From Bradyrhizobium cenepequi (GTDB lineage Bacteria; Pseudomonadota; Alphaproteobacteria; Rhizobiales; Xanthobacteraceae), in contig NZ_JAGKJI010000026.1 of assembly GCF_020329485.1 (NCBI RefSeq), positions 1 to 64,000 on the forward strand: 64,000 bases of DNA. Direction: 5' to 3'. Shown here in pieces: positions 52,658 to 61,267 of this stretch; position 1 is the first letter of the stretch; the number at the start of each line of letters is the position of its first letter. The notes below the pieces were generated by a model. It saw only the letters and a program-made list of their open reading frames with translations, did no database searches and was not told where the DNA came from. The translations under genes were made by a program, and so were the position numbers.

Positions 52658-53655
52658 GGATTCGTGTTCGCCCGTCCCGTGCCATCATTCAGCCAGCACG
52701 CCACCTGATGCCCGGCGCTCGCTTCCACCAACGGCGGCCGCTCCAGCTTGCAGCGATCCATCGCGTAGCGGCAGCGCGTATGAAAGGCGCAGCCGGAGGG
52801 CGGGTTGATCGGGCTCGGCACGTCGCCTTCGACCAGGGGCGTCAGCCGCCTGATCCGGGGATTGGCCACCGGCACCGAGGCGAGCAGCGCCTGGGTGTAG
52901 GGATGGCGCGGGTTGGCGAACAACTCGGCCTTGTCTGAGATCTCGACGATGCGGCCGAGATACATCACGGCGACGCGGTGGCTGATATGGGCGACGACGG
53001 CGAGGTCGTGCGCGATGAAGAGATAGGAGAAGTTGCGCTGGCGCTGCAGGTCGATCAAGAGATTGATGACCTGCGCCTGGATCGAGACGTCGAGCGCCGA
53101 GACCGGCTCATCGCAGACGATCAGGCTCGGCCCGAGCGAGAGCGCGCGCGCGATGCAGATGCGCTGGCGCTGGCCGCCGGAGAACTGATGCGGATAGTTC
53201 TTCATCTGGTCGGGCCGCAGGCCCACTTGCTGGAACAGTTCGGCGACGCGCTCCTGCTTCCGCTCGCCCGAGGCCAGTCCGTGCACGGTCAAGGGTTCGC
53301 CGACGATGTCGCCCGCGGTCATGCGCGGGTTGAGCGACGCAAACGGATCCTGGAACACGATCTGCATCGAGCGGCGGTAGGGACGCAGCTCGGATTTGCT
53401 CAGGCGCGTGATCGCCTCGCCGTTCAGCCGGATCTCGCCGCTTGACGGCTCGACCAGCCGCAGCACGCTGCGCGCCACCGTCGATTTGCCGCAGCCGGAT
53501 TCTCCGACCAGTCCGAGCGTCTCGCCGGGAGCCAGCGAAAAACTCACGCCATCCACCGCATGCACGGTGCCGACCTGCCGGCGCAGCACGCCGCCGCGCA
53601 CGGGGTAGTGCTTGACGAGATCGGTAACCTCCAACAGCGGCTGCGCTTCGCTCAT
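52654..53655 (-). CDS. Oligopeptide-type ABC transporter ATPase (DppF/OppF-like)
   Basis: 333 residues. Walker A GESGCGKSTVARSVLRLVEP, signature FSGGQRQRICIARALSLGPS, Walker B LIVCDEPVSALDVSIQAQVI. The C-terminal iron-sulfur-like tail of the OppF class is present (CAFHTRCRYAMDRC, then GHQVACW). It overlaps the DppD gene by four bases. Its stop is contributed by the family F repeat. Confidence 0.95.
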   Translation of the reverse strand: MSEAQPLLEVTDLVKHYPVRGGVLRRQVGTVHAVDGVSFSLAPGETLGLVGESGCGKSTVARSVLRLVEPSSGEIRLNGEAITRLSKSELRPYRRSMQIVFQDPFASLNPRMTAGDIVGEPLTVHGLASGERKQERVAELFQQVGLRPDQMKNYPHQFSGGQRQRICIARALSLGPSLIVCDEPVSALDVSIQAQVINLLIDLQRQRNFSYLFIAHDLAVVAHISHRVAVMYLGRIVEISDKAELFANPRHPYTQALLASVPVANPRIRRLTPLVEGDVPSPINPPSGCAFHTRCRYAMDRCKLERPPLVEASAGHQVACWLNDGTGRANTNP

Positions 53656-54665
53656 GACGCCTCCGCCATTTCGCCGGCACGCCAGCAGGCGGCAAGATGC
53701 CGGCCGCCGAAATCGCCGAGCGGCGGATATTCCTCGCGGCAGCGCGGGACCGCGAACCGGCAGCGCGGCGCAAAGGCGCAGCCCGTCGGCAATTTCGTCA
53801 ACGACGGCACCATGCCCGGAATCTCGACGAGCCGCGCATCGGCTTTTGCATCGAGCGAGGGCACCGCCGGGATCGAGGCCATCAGGCCGCGCGTATAGGG
53901 GTGCAGCGGATTCTCGAACAGCGCCTCGACGCTCGCCTCCTCGACCTTCCTGCCGGCATACATCACGATCACGCGCTGCGCCGTCTGCGCGACCACGCCG
54001 AGATCATGCGTGATCAGGATCAGCCCGGTGCCGAGCTTCTTCTGCAGATCGACCATCAGCGCCAGGATCTGCGCCTGGATTGTCACGTCCAGCGCCGTCG
54101 TCGGTTCGTCCGCGATCAACAGGGTCGGCCGGCAGGCCAGCGCCATCGCAATCATCGCGCGCTGGCGCATGCCGCCTGAAAGCTGGTGCGGATATTCCTG
54201 CGCACGCCGCTCCGGCTCGGGAATGCGGACCAGGCGCAACATGTCCACCGCCTGCTTCCAGGCGTCCTTGCCGCTGATGTCCTGGTGCAGGCGCAAGGCT
54301 TCCGTGATCTGGTCGCCGATCCGCATCACCGGATTGAGCGAGGTCATCGGCTCCTGGAAGATCATGGAAATACGATTGCCCCTGATCTTGCGCATCGCTT
54401 CATCATCGAGCGCGAGCAGGTTCTTGCCTTCGAGAATGATCTCGCCACCTACGATCTTGCCAGGCGGATCCGGCACCAGCCGCATCACCGAGAGCGCGGT
54501 CACGCTCTTGCCGCAGCCGGATTCGCCGACGATCGCCAGCGTCTCGCCGCGGCGGACGCTGAAGGAGACGTCGTCGACCGCCCTGAACAATCCCGAATTG
54601 GTGAAGAACACCGTTTTCAGGTTCCTCACCTCGAGCACCGCTTCTGCCTTGCTTGCTCCGCTCAT
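53652..54665 (-). CDS. Oligopeptide-type ABC transporter ATPase (DppD/OppD-like)
   Basis: 337 residues from the ATG at 54665; the frame continues upstream but the ABC domain begins here (AVLEVRNLKTVFFTNSGLFR). Walker A GESGCGKSVTALSVMRLVPD, signature LSGGMRQRAMIAMALACRPT, Walker B LIADEPTTALDVTIQAQILA. C-terminal Cys pattern CAFAPRCRFAVPRC. A family A repeat occupies the gap to the upstream permease gene. Confidence 0.95.
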   Translation of the reverse strand: MSGASKAEAVLEVRNLKTVFFTNSGLFRAVDDVSFSVRRGETLAIVGESGCGKSVTALSVMRLVPDPPGKIVGGEIILEGKNLLALDDEAMRKIRGNRISMIFQEPMTSLNPVMRIGDQITEALRLHQDISGKDAWKQAVDMLRLVRIPEPERRAQEYPHQLSGGMRQRAMIAMALACRPTLLIADEPTTALDVTIQAQILALMVDLQKKLGTGLILITHDLGVVAQTAQRVIVMYAGRKVEEASVEALFENPLHPYTRGLMASIPAVPSLDAKADARLVEIPGMVPSLTKLPTGCAFAPRCRFAVPRCREEYPPLGDFGGRHLAACWRAGEMAEAS

Positions 54666-54714
54666 TAGATCGGAATGCCTCTTCTTCGAATCGTCATTCC
54701 GCTCAATCTCCTTT

Positions 54715-54793
54715 GTTTGAGCATAATCTCCGCGCAAACGCTTTGCGTTTGTCGCGAGGAAAACCGGTTCCCACTTTTCCGAATCATGCTCTA
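54715..54793. repeat. Interspersed palindromic repeat, family A copy 3 (partial)
   Basis: From GTTTGAGCATAATCTCCGCG through CAAACGCTTTGCGTTTGTCG to CCGAATCATGCTCTA, lacking the outer GATCATGATCC arm. CTA at 54791-54793 is the TAG stop of the permease gene. It lies in the ABC operon between permease and ATPase genes. Confidence 0.7.
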
Positions 54794-55684
54794 GCCGCGC
54801 TGCCTTGGATCGAGGATGTCGCGCAGGGCGTCGCCGAACAGATTAGTGCCGAACACAGCCAGGCTGATCGCGATCCCCGGGAAGATCACGAGCCACGGTG
54901 CGACGCGCACATATTCGGCGGCCGATTCCGAGAGCATACGACCCCAGGATGGATAGGGTTCGGGAATGCCGAGGCCGAGAAATGACAAGGACGCCTCCGT
55001 CAGGATGGTGGAGCCGAGTTGCGCGGTCGCGAGCACGATCAGGGGCGCCAGCGTGTTCGGCAGCACGTGGCGCAGCGCGATCCGCATCTCGCTCATGCCG
55101 ATCGATTTGGCAGCCTCCACAAACGGCAGTTCGCGCAGCGCCAGCGTGTTGGCGCGGATCACGCGCGCCACCGTCGGGATCAACGGGATCGCGATCGCGA
55201 TGATGACATTCGGCAGCGAAGGACCGAGCGCGGCCGTCATCACCAGCGCCAGCACGAGCAGCGGCAGCGACTGCAGGATGTCGGTGATGCGCTGGAACAG
55301 GAGATCGACCCAGCCGGACAGATAGCCGGAGGCGAGCCCCACGATGACACCGATCGAGGCGCCGAGCGCAGTCGAGCCGAGACCGACCGCGAGCGAGATG
55401 CGCGCGCCATAGATGATGCGGCTCCAGACGTCGCGGCCGAACGAATCCGTTCCGAACCAGTGCCGTGCATCGGGCGCGGCGAGGCGGTGCGCGGAATCGA
55501 CGGCAAGCGGATCATACCGGCTGATCAGGTCGGCCGAGAGCGCCATCGCGACGAACAGCACCATGATGACGAGGCCGATCGTGCCGAGCAGATAACGCTG
55601 CGCAAGGAACGTCAGTCGCCGCCAGCCATGCGTCGCTTCCGCGCCGGCACGCCTTAGTTCAGCATCGAAGTTGATGACAGCCAA
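54791..55684 (-). CDS. Oligopeptide-type ABC transporter permease (DppC/OppC-like)
   Basis: 297 residues with about six helices. N-terminal part EATHGWRRLTFLAQRYLLGT and membrane segment IGLVIMVLFVAMALSADLIS; the family binding-protein-dependent motif HVLPNTLAPLIVLATAQLGS is near residue 205, and the EAA-loop SIGMSEMRIALRHVLPN nearby. It follows the DppB gene by three bases. Confidence 0.94.
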   Translation of the reverse strand: MAVINFDAELRRAGAEATHGWRRLTFLAQRYLLGTIGLVIMVLFVAMALSADLISRYDPLAVDSAHRLAAPDARHWFGTDSFGRDVWSRIIYGARISLAVGLGSTALGASIGVIVGLASGYLSGWVDLLFQRITDILQSLPLLVLALVMTAALGPSLPNVIIAIAIPLIPTVARVIRANTLALRELPFVEAAKSIGMSEMRIALRHVLPNTLAPLIVLATAQLGSTILTEASLSFLGLGIPEPYPSWGRMLSESAAEYVRVAPWLVIFPGIAISLAVFGTNLFGDALRDILDPRQRG

Positions 55685-55687
55685 AGG

Positions 55688-56635
55688 TCAATCTCCGTAG
55701 CGAATGCGCGGGTCGATGGCGGCGTAGAGCATATCGACCGCGAAATTGACGACGACCACGACCACCGCGATGAGCATCACGAGGTTCTGCACGATCGGGT
55801 AATCGCGCCAGCGCAGCGCCTCGACCAGGAAGCGCGCAACGCCGGGGATGTTGAAGACCGTCTCGGTGACGATCAGGCCGCCGATCAGGAATGCCGCCTC
55901 AATGCCGATCACGGTGATCACGGGCAGCACCGCGTTCTTCAGCGCGTGGTGATAATTGACGGAGGATTCGGAGGCGCCCTTGGCGCGAGCGGTGCGGATA
56001 TAGTCCTGCCGCAGGATCTCCAGCATCGAGGAGCGGGTGATGCGCATGGTCAAAGCCGCGCTGCGGAAGCCGACCGCCATCGCCGGAATGCAGTAGATCG
56101 CGAACGCCTCGGCCCAGGTCTGCGGATTCGGGTTGAAGATCGGCATCCAGCCGAGCATCGACACCGAAGCCATCAGGATCAGAAGCCCCAGCCAGAACGA
56201 TGGCAGCGACAGCCCGCTCAGGCTGACCACGCGCAAGGCGTAGTCGAGCCGCGTGCCCTGATGCACCGCGCTGAGCACGCCCAAGGGAATGCCGATCGAG
56301 GCCGAGAACAACAGCGCGAGGCCGGCGAGCTTCGCCGTGATCGGGATCCGGGGCAGAATCTCCTGCAGCGCCGACTTCTCCGAGACATAGGAATAACCGA
56401 GATCGCCGTGCAGGAGGCCACCGATCCACTTGAGATACTGCACGACGATCGGGTCGCTAAGGCCGAGTTCCTTCTCCAGATTGGCCTTGTCGGCGGGATC
56501 GACATAGCCGGCCGCATCGAACAGGATATCGACGATGTTGCCAGGCACGATACGCAGCAGCACGAAGATGATGACCGAGATCCCGAACAGGGTCACGAGC
56601 ATCAGAAAGAGGCGCCGGACGATATAGGCTAGCAC
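55688..56635 (-). CDS. Oligopeptide-type ABC transporter permease (DppB/OppB-like)
   Basis: 315 residues. Starts with the family hallmark YIVRRLFLMLVTLFGISVII, then the EAA region RAKGASESSVNYHHALKNAV and PVITVIGIEAAFLIGGLIVT. Six helices. It follows the family C repeat that lies between it and the substrate-binding-protein gene. Confidence 0.95.
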   Translation of the reverse strand: MLAYIVRRLFLMLVTLFGISVIIFVLLRIVPGNIVDILFDAAGYVDPADKANLEKELGLSDPIVVQYLKWIGGLLHGDLGYSYVSEKSALQEILPRIPITAKLAGLALLFSASIGIPLGVLSAVHQGTRLDYALRVVSLSGLSLPSFWLGLLILMASVSMLGWMPIFNPNPQTWAEAFAIYCIPAMAVGFRSAALTMRITRSSMLEILRQDYIRTARAKGASESSVNYHHALKNAVLPVITVIGIEAAFLIGGLIVTETVFNIPGVARFLVEALRWRDYPIVQNLVMLIAVVVVVVNFAVDMLYAAIDPRIRYGD

Positions 56636-56665
56636 CTGGCCGCTCTCCTTTTTTGAACTCTTCCT

Positions 56666-56788
56666 TCACCTCTCCCGCTTGCGGGAGAGGTCGGCGCGAG
56701 GCGCCGGGTGAGGGTTCTCTCCACTTGCGAGAGCCCGATTCGTGGAGGCACCCCCACCCCCGCCCTCCCCCGCAAGCGGGAGAGGGGG
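56666..56788. repeat. Modular hairpin repeat, family C copy 5
   Basis: TCACCTCTCCCGCTTGCGGG, middle hairpin CGGCGC (56692-56697) with GCGCCG (56701-56706), GGGTGAGGG, spacer, CACCCCCACCCCCGCCCTCC and outer hairpin. It sits inside the ABC operon, between the binding-protein gene and the permease genes, where it could lower expression of the membrane components. Confidence 0.75.
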
Positions 56789-56811
56789 CGCAGCTCCATC
56801 GTGGATCCACG

Positions 56812-58407
56812 TTACTTGTCCATCCAGACGTCTTCGTAACGGTAGCCGTTGTAGGAGCTGTTGGACATCACCGTCACGTTCTTGACGTAGGGCTGCCAGC
56901 AGGTTCCGGTGCGGCTGTGCAAGATGATGGGCCGAGCGACGTCTTCCTGCAGTTTCTTGTCGATCTCCCAGACCAGCTTCTTGCGTTTCTCGGTGTCGGT
57001 CTCGACCGACTGCTGGTCAAACAGCTTTTCGATCTCGCGATTGCAGTAGTTGGTGTAGTTCCGCTCGGATTCGCAGGAATAGTTTTCGTAGAAGGATTGG
57101 TCGGGCTCGTCGACCGCGTTACCGGTGAGATTGAGGCCCAGCGAATAGTCCTTGCGCGCGACCTTCGGGAACCATTGCGCGGTGTCGACGACGTCGAGCT
57201 CGGCGTCGATATAGATGGTCTTGAGCTGGTCGATCAGGATGATGGCCGGGTCGCGGTAGATCGGGATATTGCGGGTCGACACCTTGATCTGCAGATGCTT
57301 GTCGGGGCCGTAGCCCGCCTTCTGCATCAGCTTGCGCGCCTGCTCGCGATTGGCGTTGATGTCGGGACCATAGCCCGGGATCGTCTCCAGCATTTCCTTT
57401 GGCATCGCCCACAATCCTGCCGGCGCGGGCTGCATGGTGCCGCCGATATCAGCCTGACCTTCGAACAGGATCGAGATGAAGGCCTTGCGGTCGAGCGCGA
57501 GCGCCAGCGCGCGGCGGATGTCGAGATTGTCGAACGGCGGCGCCGACGAATTGATGATGATGTTGGTGGAGACGTTGCTCGGCTCCACCACGCAGATCGC
57601 ATTGGGCGCCTGCGATTTGACGTCCTTGAGCAGCGGAATCGACACTTCGGTCGGGAACGTCATGTCGAATTTGCCGGAGACGAAGCCGAGAATCGCCGTC
57701 GAGCGGTTCGTGACGATGGTGAATTCGATGCCGTCGAGATAAGGCAGGTCCTTCTTGAAGTAGTCCGGGTTCTTCGTCAGCTTGATCGACTCGTTGGCCT
57801 TGAACTCGACGAACTTGAACGGTCCGGTCCCGATCGGCTTGGTGCGCATCTCCGCCGGCGAGACATGGCAGGGATAGATCGGCGTGTAGCCGGAGGCGAG
57901 CAGCGACAATAGCGCCGGCTGCGGCCGCTTCAGGTTGAAGGAGGCCTCGTAGTCGCCATTGACGGCGACGTCGTTGACCTGGTTGTACCAGGATTTGCGC
58001 GGGTTCTGGCGGAACTTCTGCTGCGACTTGCCCATCAGGAGATCGAAGGTGCATTTGACGTCGGCCGACGTGAACGGCTTGCCGTCATGCCACTTGACGT
58101 CCTTGCGGAGCTTGAAGGTCAGTCTCTTCTTGTCGTCGCTCCAGGCCCAGCTCTCCGCGAGTTCCGGCACGATCGTATCGACGCTGTTCTGCGCAACATG
58201 CTGGTTGAAGATCACCAGGTTGTTGAACACCGGCATGAAGGGGACATTGAAGGAATAGCTCGCACCTTCGTGGATCGAGGCGCTGCCTGGACTGTCGCGG
58301 TGATACAGTCGAAGGATGCCGCCGGACTTCGGTCCCTCCGCCAGCGAAACATCGTAAGCCGAAAGCCAACATAGCGCTGCCACGGCAAGCGCTCGCACGC
58401 TCCGCAT
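56812..58407 (-). CDS. Periplasmic peptide-type solute-binding protein of ABC transporter
   Basis: 531 residues from the second of two adjacent ATGs (GGGAGGA five bases ahead of it). Signal peptide RSVRALAVAALCWLSAYDVS ending near SLAEG. Family SBP_bac_5 features: GILRLYHRDSPGSASIHEGA, LTFKLRKDVKWHDGKPFTSA, LDIRRALALALDRKAFISIL, and VSTNIIINSSAPPFDN. It fixes the transporter as one of the peptide/nickel class, which also carries opines and many non-peptide acids. Substrate cannot be read from sequence. Confidence 0.93.
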   Translation of the reverse strand: MRSVRALAVAALCWLSAYDVSLAEGPKSGGILRLYHRDSPGSASIHEGASYSFNVPFMPVFNNLVIFNQHVAQNSVDTIVPELAESWAWSDDKKRLTFKLRKDVKWHDGKPFTSADVKCTFDLLMGKSQQKFRQNPRKSWYNQVNDVAVNGDYEASFNLKRPQPALLSLLASGYTPIYPCHVSPAEMRTKPIGTGPFKFVEFKANESIKLTKNPDYFKKDLPYLDGIEFTIVTNRSTAILGFVSGKFDMTFPTEVSIPLLKDVKSQAPNAICVVEPSNVSTNIIINSSAPPFDNLDIRRALALALDRKAFISILFEGQADIGGTMQPAPAGLWAMPKEMLETIPGYGPDINANREQARKLMQKAGYGPDKHLQIKVSTRNIPIYRDPAIILIDQLKTIYIDAELDVVDTAQWFPKVARKDYSLGLNLTGNAVDEPDQSFYENYSCESERNYTNYCNREIEKLFDQQSVETDTEKRKKLVWEIDKKLQEDVARPIILHSRTGTCWQPYVKNVTVMSNSSYNGYRYEDVWMDK

Positions 58408-58534
58408 CATTTCCTCCCGACGTTCGGTCTCTATGGCCGATTTGGCATGGAGGATACCATGGTGTGAGGTCTGAGCAACCGGCGTCGTGCGCATGAGGAC
58501 TGGCAATTCGAATGAATGCCGGGCCTGCGACACT

Positions 58535-58635
58535 TAGAGCATGATCCGGAAAAGTGGAAACCGGTTTTCCGAAAAGATCATGCTCAAACAAGGAGATGAG
58601 GTCATGATCCGATTCCGTCTAGTCGGATCATGATC
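58535..58635. repeat. Interspersed palindromic repeat, family A copy 4
   Basis: TAGAGCATGATCCGGAAAAG, then ACCGGTTTTCCGAAAAGATC and CATGATCCGATTCCGTCTAG ending TCGGATCATGATC. It is the short variant, without the CAAACGC/GCGTTTG arm. It lies between the TfdA-like and binding-protein genes. Confidence 0.75.
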
Positions 58636-58656
58636 TCGCGCTGCAGTGCGGTCGCG

Positions 58657-59544
58657 TTATTCCGCGGCCTGGGGCGACGGCAGGCCCATCGTCGCGAGAC
58701 CGTCGGCCTCGGTCGCCGAGACCGTGGTGCGGATCATCAGCCGCGGTTCATGCGCCAGCCATGGCCGCCCGCGGTGCATGGTGGCGCGATTGTCCCACAT
58801 CACGACGTCGCCCTGCCGCCATTTGTGCAAGTAAGCCGTTCCCGGCGCAGTGGCTGCCGCCATGAGTTCATCGATCAGCTTCTTGCCGGCGGCAGCGCCC
58901 ATGCCTTCGACGGCATAGGCGTGCGATGCAAGATAGAGTGCGCCGCCGCCGTTGACCGAATTGCGCCACACCATGCGCCAGCACACTGGCGGCAGCACCG
59001 CCATCTCCTCCGCCGTCGCAAGGCCGGGAGCGATCTGGCCGCGCGAATGCGCGTAGGAGTGCCAGGCGAAGGAGTTTTCGAGCTGCTTTGCCAAGCCCTC
59101 GTCCAGCAATTCGAACGCAACGCGCGTGGAGACGAATTCGGTTTCGCCGCCATGATCGGGAATAGTCCGCGCCGACAGGATCGAGGTCAGCGCCGGCACG
59201 CGCTTGAACGAGGAATCGGTGTGCCAGAGCTGGTTGGCCTTGCTGCGCAGGGCCTGGCGATGATCGGGCGGCACCACTTTGCCGTCGGGGCCAATGGTCG
59301 TAAGGATCACGAAATGCGATCCCGTTCCCATGGAACCGACCTTTGTCACTTCCGGGGGACCGAAACGGCGCGAGAACGCCAATTGCTTGTCATCTGACAC
59401 GTCCTGGTCGCGAAGCACCAGAACTGAGTGCTCTTCAAATGCTGCACGCACTGCAGCATAAGCGGCCTTGCTTCTGGCGACATCGTCGAGCGTCACGCCG
59501 CGAATTTCCGCCGCGAATCCCGGACCCACCCGGACCACGTCCAT
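58657..59544 (-). CDS. TfdA-like 2-oxoglutarate-dependent dioxygenase (TauD/TfdA family)
   Basis: 295 residues with GGGAGGTT before the ATG. Iron ligands: His108 and Asp110 in QLWHTDSSF, and His257 in DNRATMHRGRPW; the same spacing as TfdA His113, Asp115, His262. Further close matches to TfdA include SANQLWH-type context, GGETEFVSTRVAFELL, YLASHAYAVEGM and HKWRQGDVVMWDNRATMHRG. TfdA itself cleaves 2,4-dichlorophenoxyacetate to the phenol and glyoxylate. TfdA-like (tfdA-alpha) genes are known from soil bradyrhizobia, many of which do not use 2,4-D. Natural substrate here unknown; an aryloxy- or sulfonate-type acid is plausible. Confidence 0.92.
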   Translation of the reverse strand: MDVVRVGPGFAAEIRGVTLDDVARSKAAYAAVRAAFEEHSVLVLRDQDVSDDKQLAFSRRFGPPEVTKVGSMGTGSHFVILTTIGPDGKVVPPDHRQALRSKANQLWHTDSSFKRVPALTSILSARTIPDHGGETEFVSTRVAFELLDEGLAKQLENSFAWHSYAHSRGQIAPGLATAEEMAVLPPVCWRMVWRNSVNGGGALYLASHAYAVEGMGAAAGKKLIDELMAAATAPGTAYLHKWRQGDVVMWDNRATMHRGRPWLAHEPRLMIRTTVSATEADGLATMGLPSPQAAE

Positions 59545-59700
59545 CGGTCAACCTCCCTGTTTTTCTTGTTGCGCAAGAATTAGGGTAAATCGCCGTGCCG
59601 AGCAACGCGGTGATATTCAACCCATCGCGATCAGGCGCCGCCGCTCACGTTGGTTGGCGGCGCGGAAATCACCAGCTTGGGTGGAAGAGGCTGCGCTACG

Positions 59701-61251
59701 TCACACGATGCGCGAGGTCTTGTTGCCCCAATAGCGGTCGCGCAACAGGCGTTTGTAGAGCTTGCCGGTCGGCAGCCGCGGCAGTTCCGCCTCGAAATCG
59801 ATCGAGCGCGGCACCTTCTGGCGTGACAGTGATTGCGCGCAGAAGGCGATCAGTTCTTCCGCCAGGTCGGATCCCGGCGTCACGCCTTGCATCGGCTGCA
59901 CCACCGCCTTCACTTCCTCGCCGAGGTCGGCATTGGGCACGCCGAACACGGCGGCGTCAGCAACCTTTGGATGGGTGATCAAGAGGTTCTCGCATTCCTG
60001 TGGATAGATGTTCACGCCGCCGGAGATGATCATGAAGGTCGAGCGGTCGGTGAGATAGAGATAGCCGTCATCGTCGACATAGCCGACGTCGCCGACCGTG
60101 CTCATGCTGCCGTCCGGCGACCGCGCCTCCCCGGTCTTGGCCGGGTCGTTGAAATATTCAAACGGCGAGGCGGTCTTGAACCACACCGTGCCCGGCGTCT
60201 CTTTCGGGCAGGGTTGCATGTTCTCGTCGAGGATGTGCAGGTCGCCGAGCAAGACCTTGCCGACGGTGCCGCGATGGGCCAGCCACTCCTCGGTGTTGCA
60301 GGCGGTGAAGCCGAGCCCTTCGGTCGCGCCGTAATATTCGTGGATGATCGGCCCCCACCACCTGATGATGTCTTCCTTCACGAGCGCAGGGCAGGGGGCG
60401 GCGGCGTGGATCGCGATCTCCAGCGACGACAGGTCGTAGCGGTTCCGCACCTCCTCCGGCAGCTTCAGCATCCGCGAGAACATCGTCGGCACCAATTGGC
60501 TGTGCGTGATGCCCCATTGCTCGACGAGCTGCAGATAGCGCTCGGGATCGAAACTCTCCATGATCACGACGGTGCCGCCGACGCGAATGGTGAGGTTGAC
60601 GGCCGCCTGCGGCGCCGAATGATAGAGCGGCGCGGGCGACAGATAGATCATCCCTTCGCGGTAGTGCCAGAGTTTCTGCAGGAAATCGAACAGTGGCAGT
60701 TGCTGTGACGGCGGTTGCTCCGGCAGCGGCCGCAGGATGCCCTTGGGCCGACCTGTGGTGCCGGACGAATAGAGCATCGCGGTGCCGACCGCTTCATCCT
60801 CGATCGGCGTTGCAGGGAGGCCGGAGGTCGCCTCCCGCAGGCCGACGATGCGATCGCTCTCGGTGTCGCCGTCGGCGACGATGCAGAGCTCGACCTGCGG
60901 GCACTCCTTCAGCGCCTCGCGCGCGACGTCGAGTTTCGCTTTTGACGTGATCAGGATGCGCGACTGGCTGTTGGTGAGGATGTAGGCGAGTTCGCCCGCG
61001 GTCAGATACGAATTCACGCAGGTGAAATAGAGGCCGGACCGTTCGCCGGCGCCGCAGGCCTCGAGATAGCGACTGTTGTTCTCCATGAAGATCGCATAGT
61101 GGTCGAGCCGCCTCAATCCGCACTTTCGAAACAGATGCGCCAGCCGGTTGCTGCGCGCGTCGAGTTCGCGATAGGTGACGATCTCGCCCGTCGCAGCCAT
61201 GATGAAAGCGGGTTGCAACGGGCGCAGATAAGCATGCTTGCCGGTGTACAT
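59701..61251 (-). CDS. AMP-forming acyl-CoA ligase
   Basis: 516 residues. AMP-binding motif AMLYSSGTTGRPKGILRPL, adenylate site EYYGATEGLGFTA, hinge DRSTFMIISGGVNIYPQECE, and catalytic-lysine end LPRLPTGKLYKRLLRDRYWG. A GxG-like extra loop (EQPPSQQLPLFDFLQKLWHY) follows the core. The class includes cholate-, crotonobetaine- and benzoate-type ligases. It starts 16 bases after the upstream gene, and it should activate the acid made or imported by this operon. Confidence 0.92.
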   Translation of the reverse strand: MYTGKHAYLRPLQPAFIMAATGEIVTYRELDARSNRLAHLFRKCGLRRLDHYAIFMENNSRYLEACGAGERSGLYFTCVNSYLTAGELAYILTNSQSRILITSKAKLDVAREALKECPQVELCIVADGDTESDRIVGLREATSGLPATPIEDEAVGTAMLYSSGTTGRPKGILRPLPEQPPSQQLPLFDFLQKLWHYREGMIYLSPAPLYHSAPQAAVNLTIRVGGTVVIMESFDPERYLQLVEQWGITHSQLVPTMFSRMLKLPEEVRNRYDLSSLEIAIHAAAPCPALVKEDIIRWWGPIIHEYYGATEGLGFTACNTEEWLAHRGTVGKVLLGDLHILDENMQPCPKETPGTVWFKTASPFEYFNDPAKTGEARSPDGSMSTVGDVGYVDDDGYLYLTDRSTFMIISGGVNIYPQECENLLITHPKVADAAVFGVPNADLGEEVKAVVQPMQGVTPGSDLAEELIAFCAQSLSRQKVPRSIDFEAELPRLPTGKLYKRLLRDRYWGNKTSRIV

Positions 61252-61267
61252 CGGTGAAAAATGTCCC

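Noticed and set aside
58407..58533. Upstream part of the binding-protein frame (41 extra residues)
   Set aside because: Ribosome binding site GGGAGGA and the signal peptide both point to the start at 58407.
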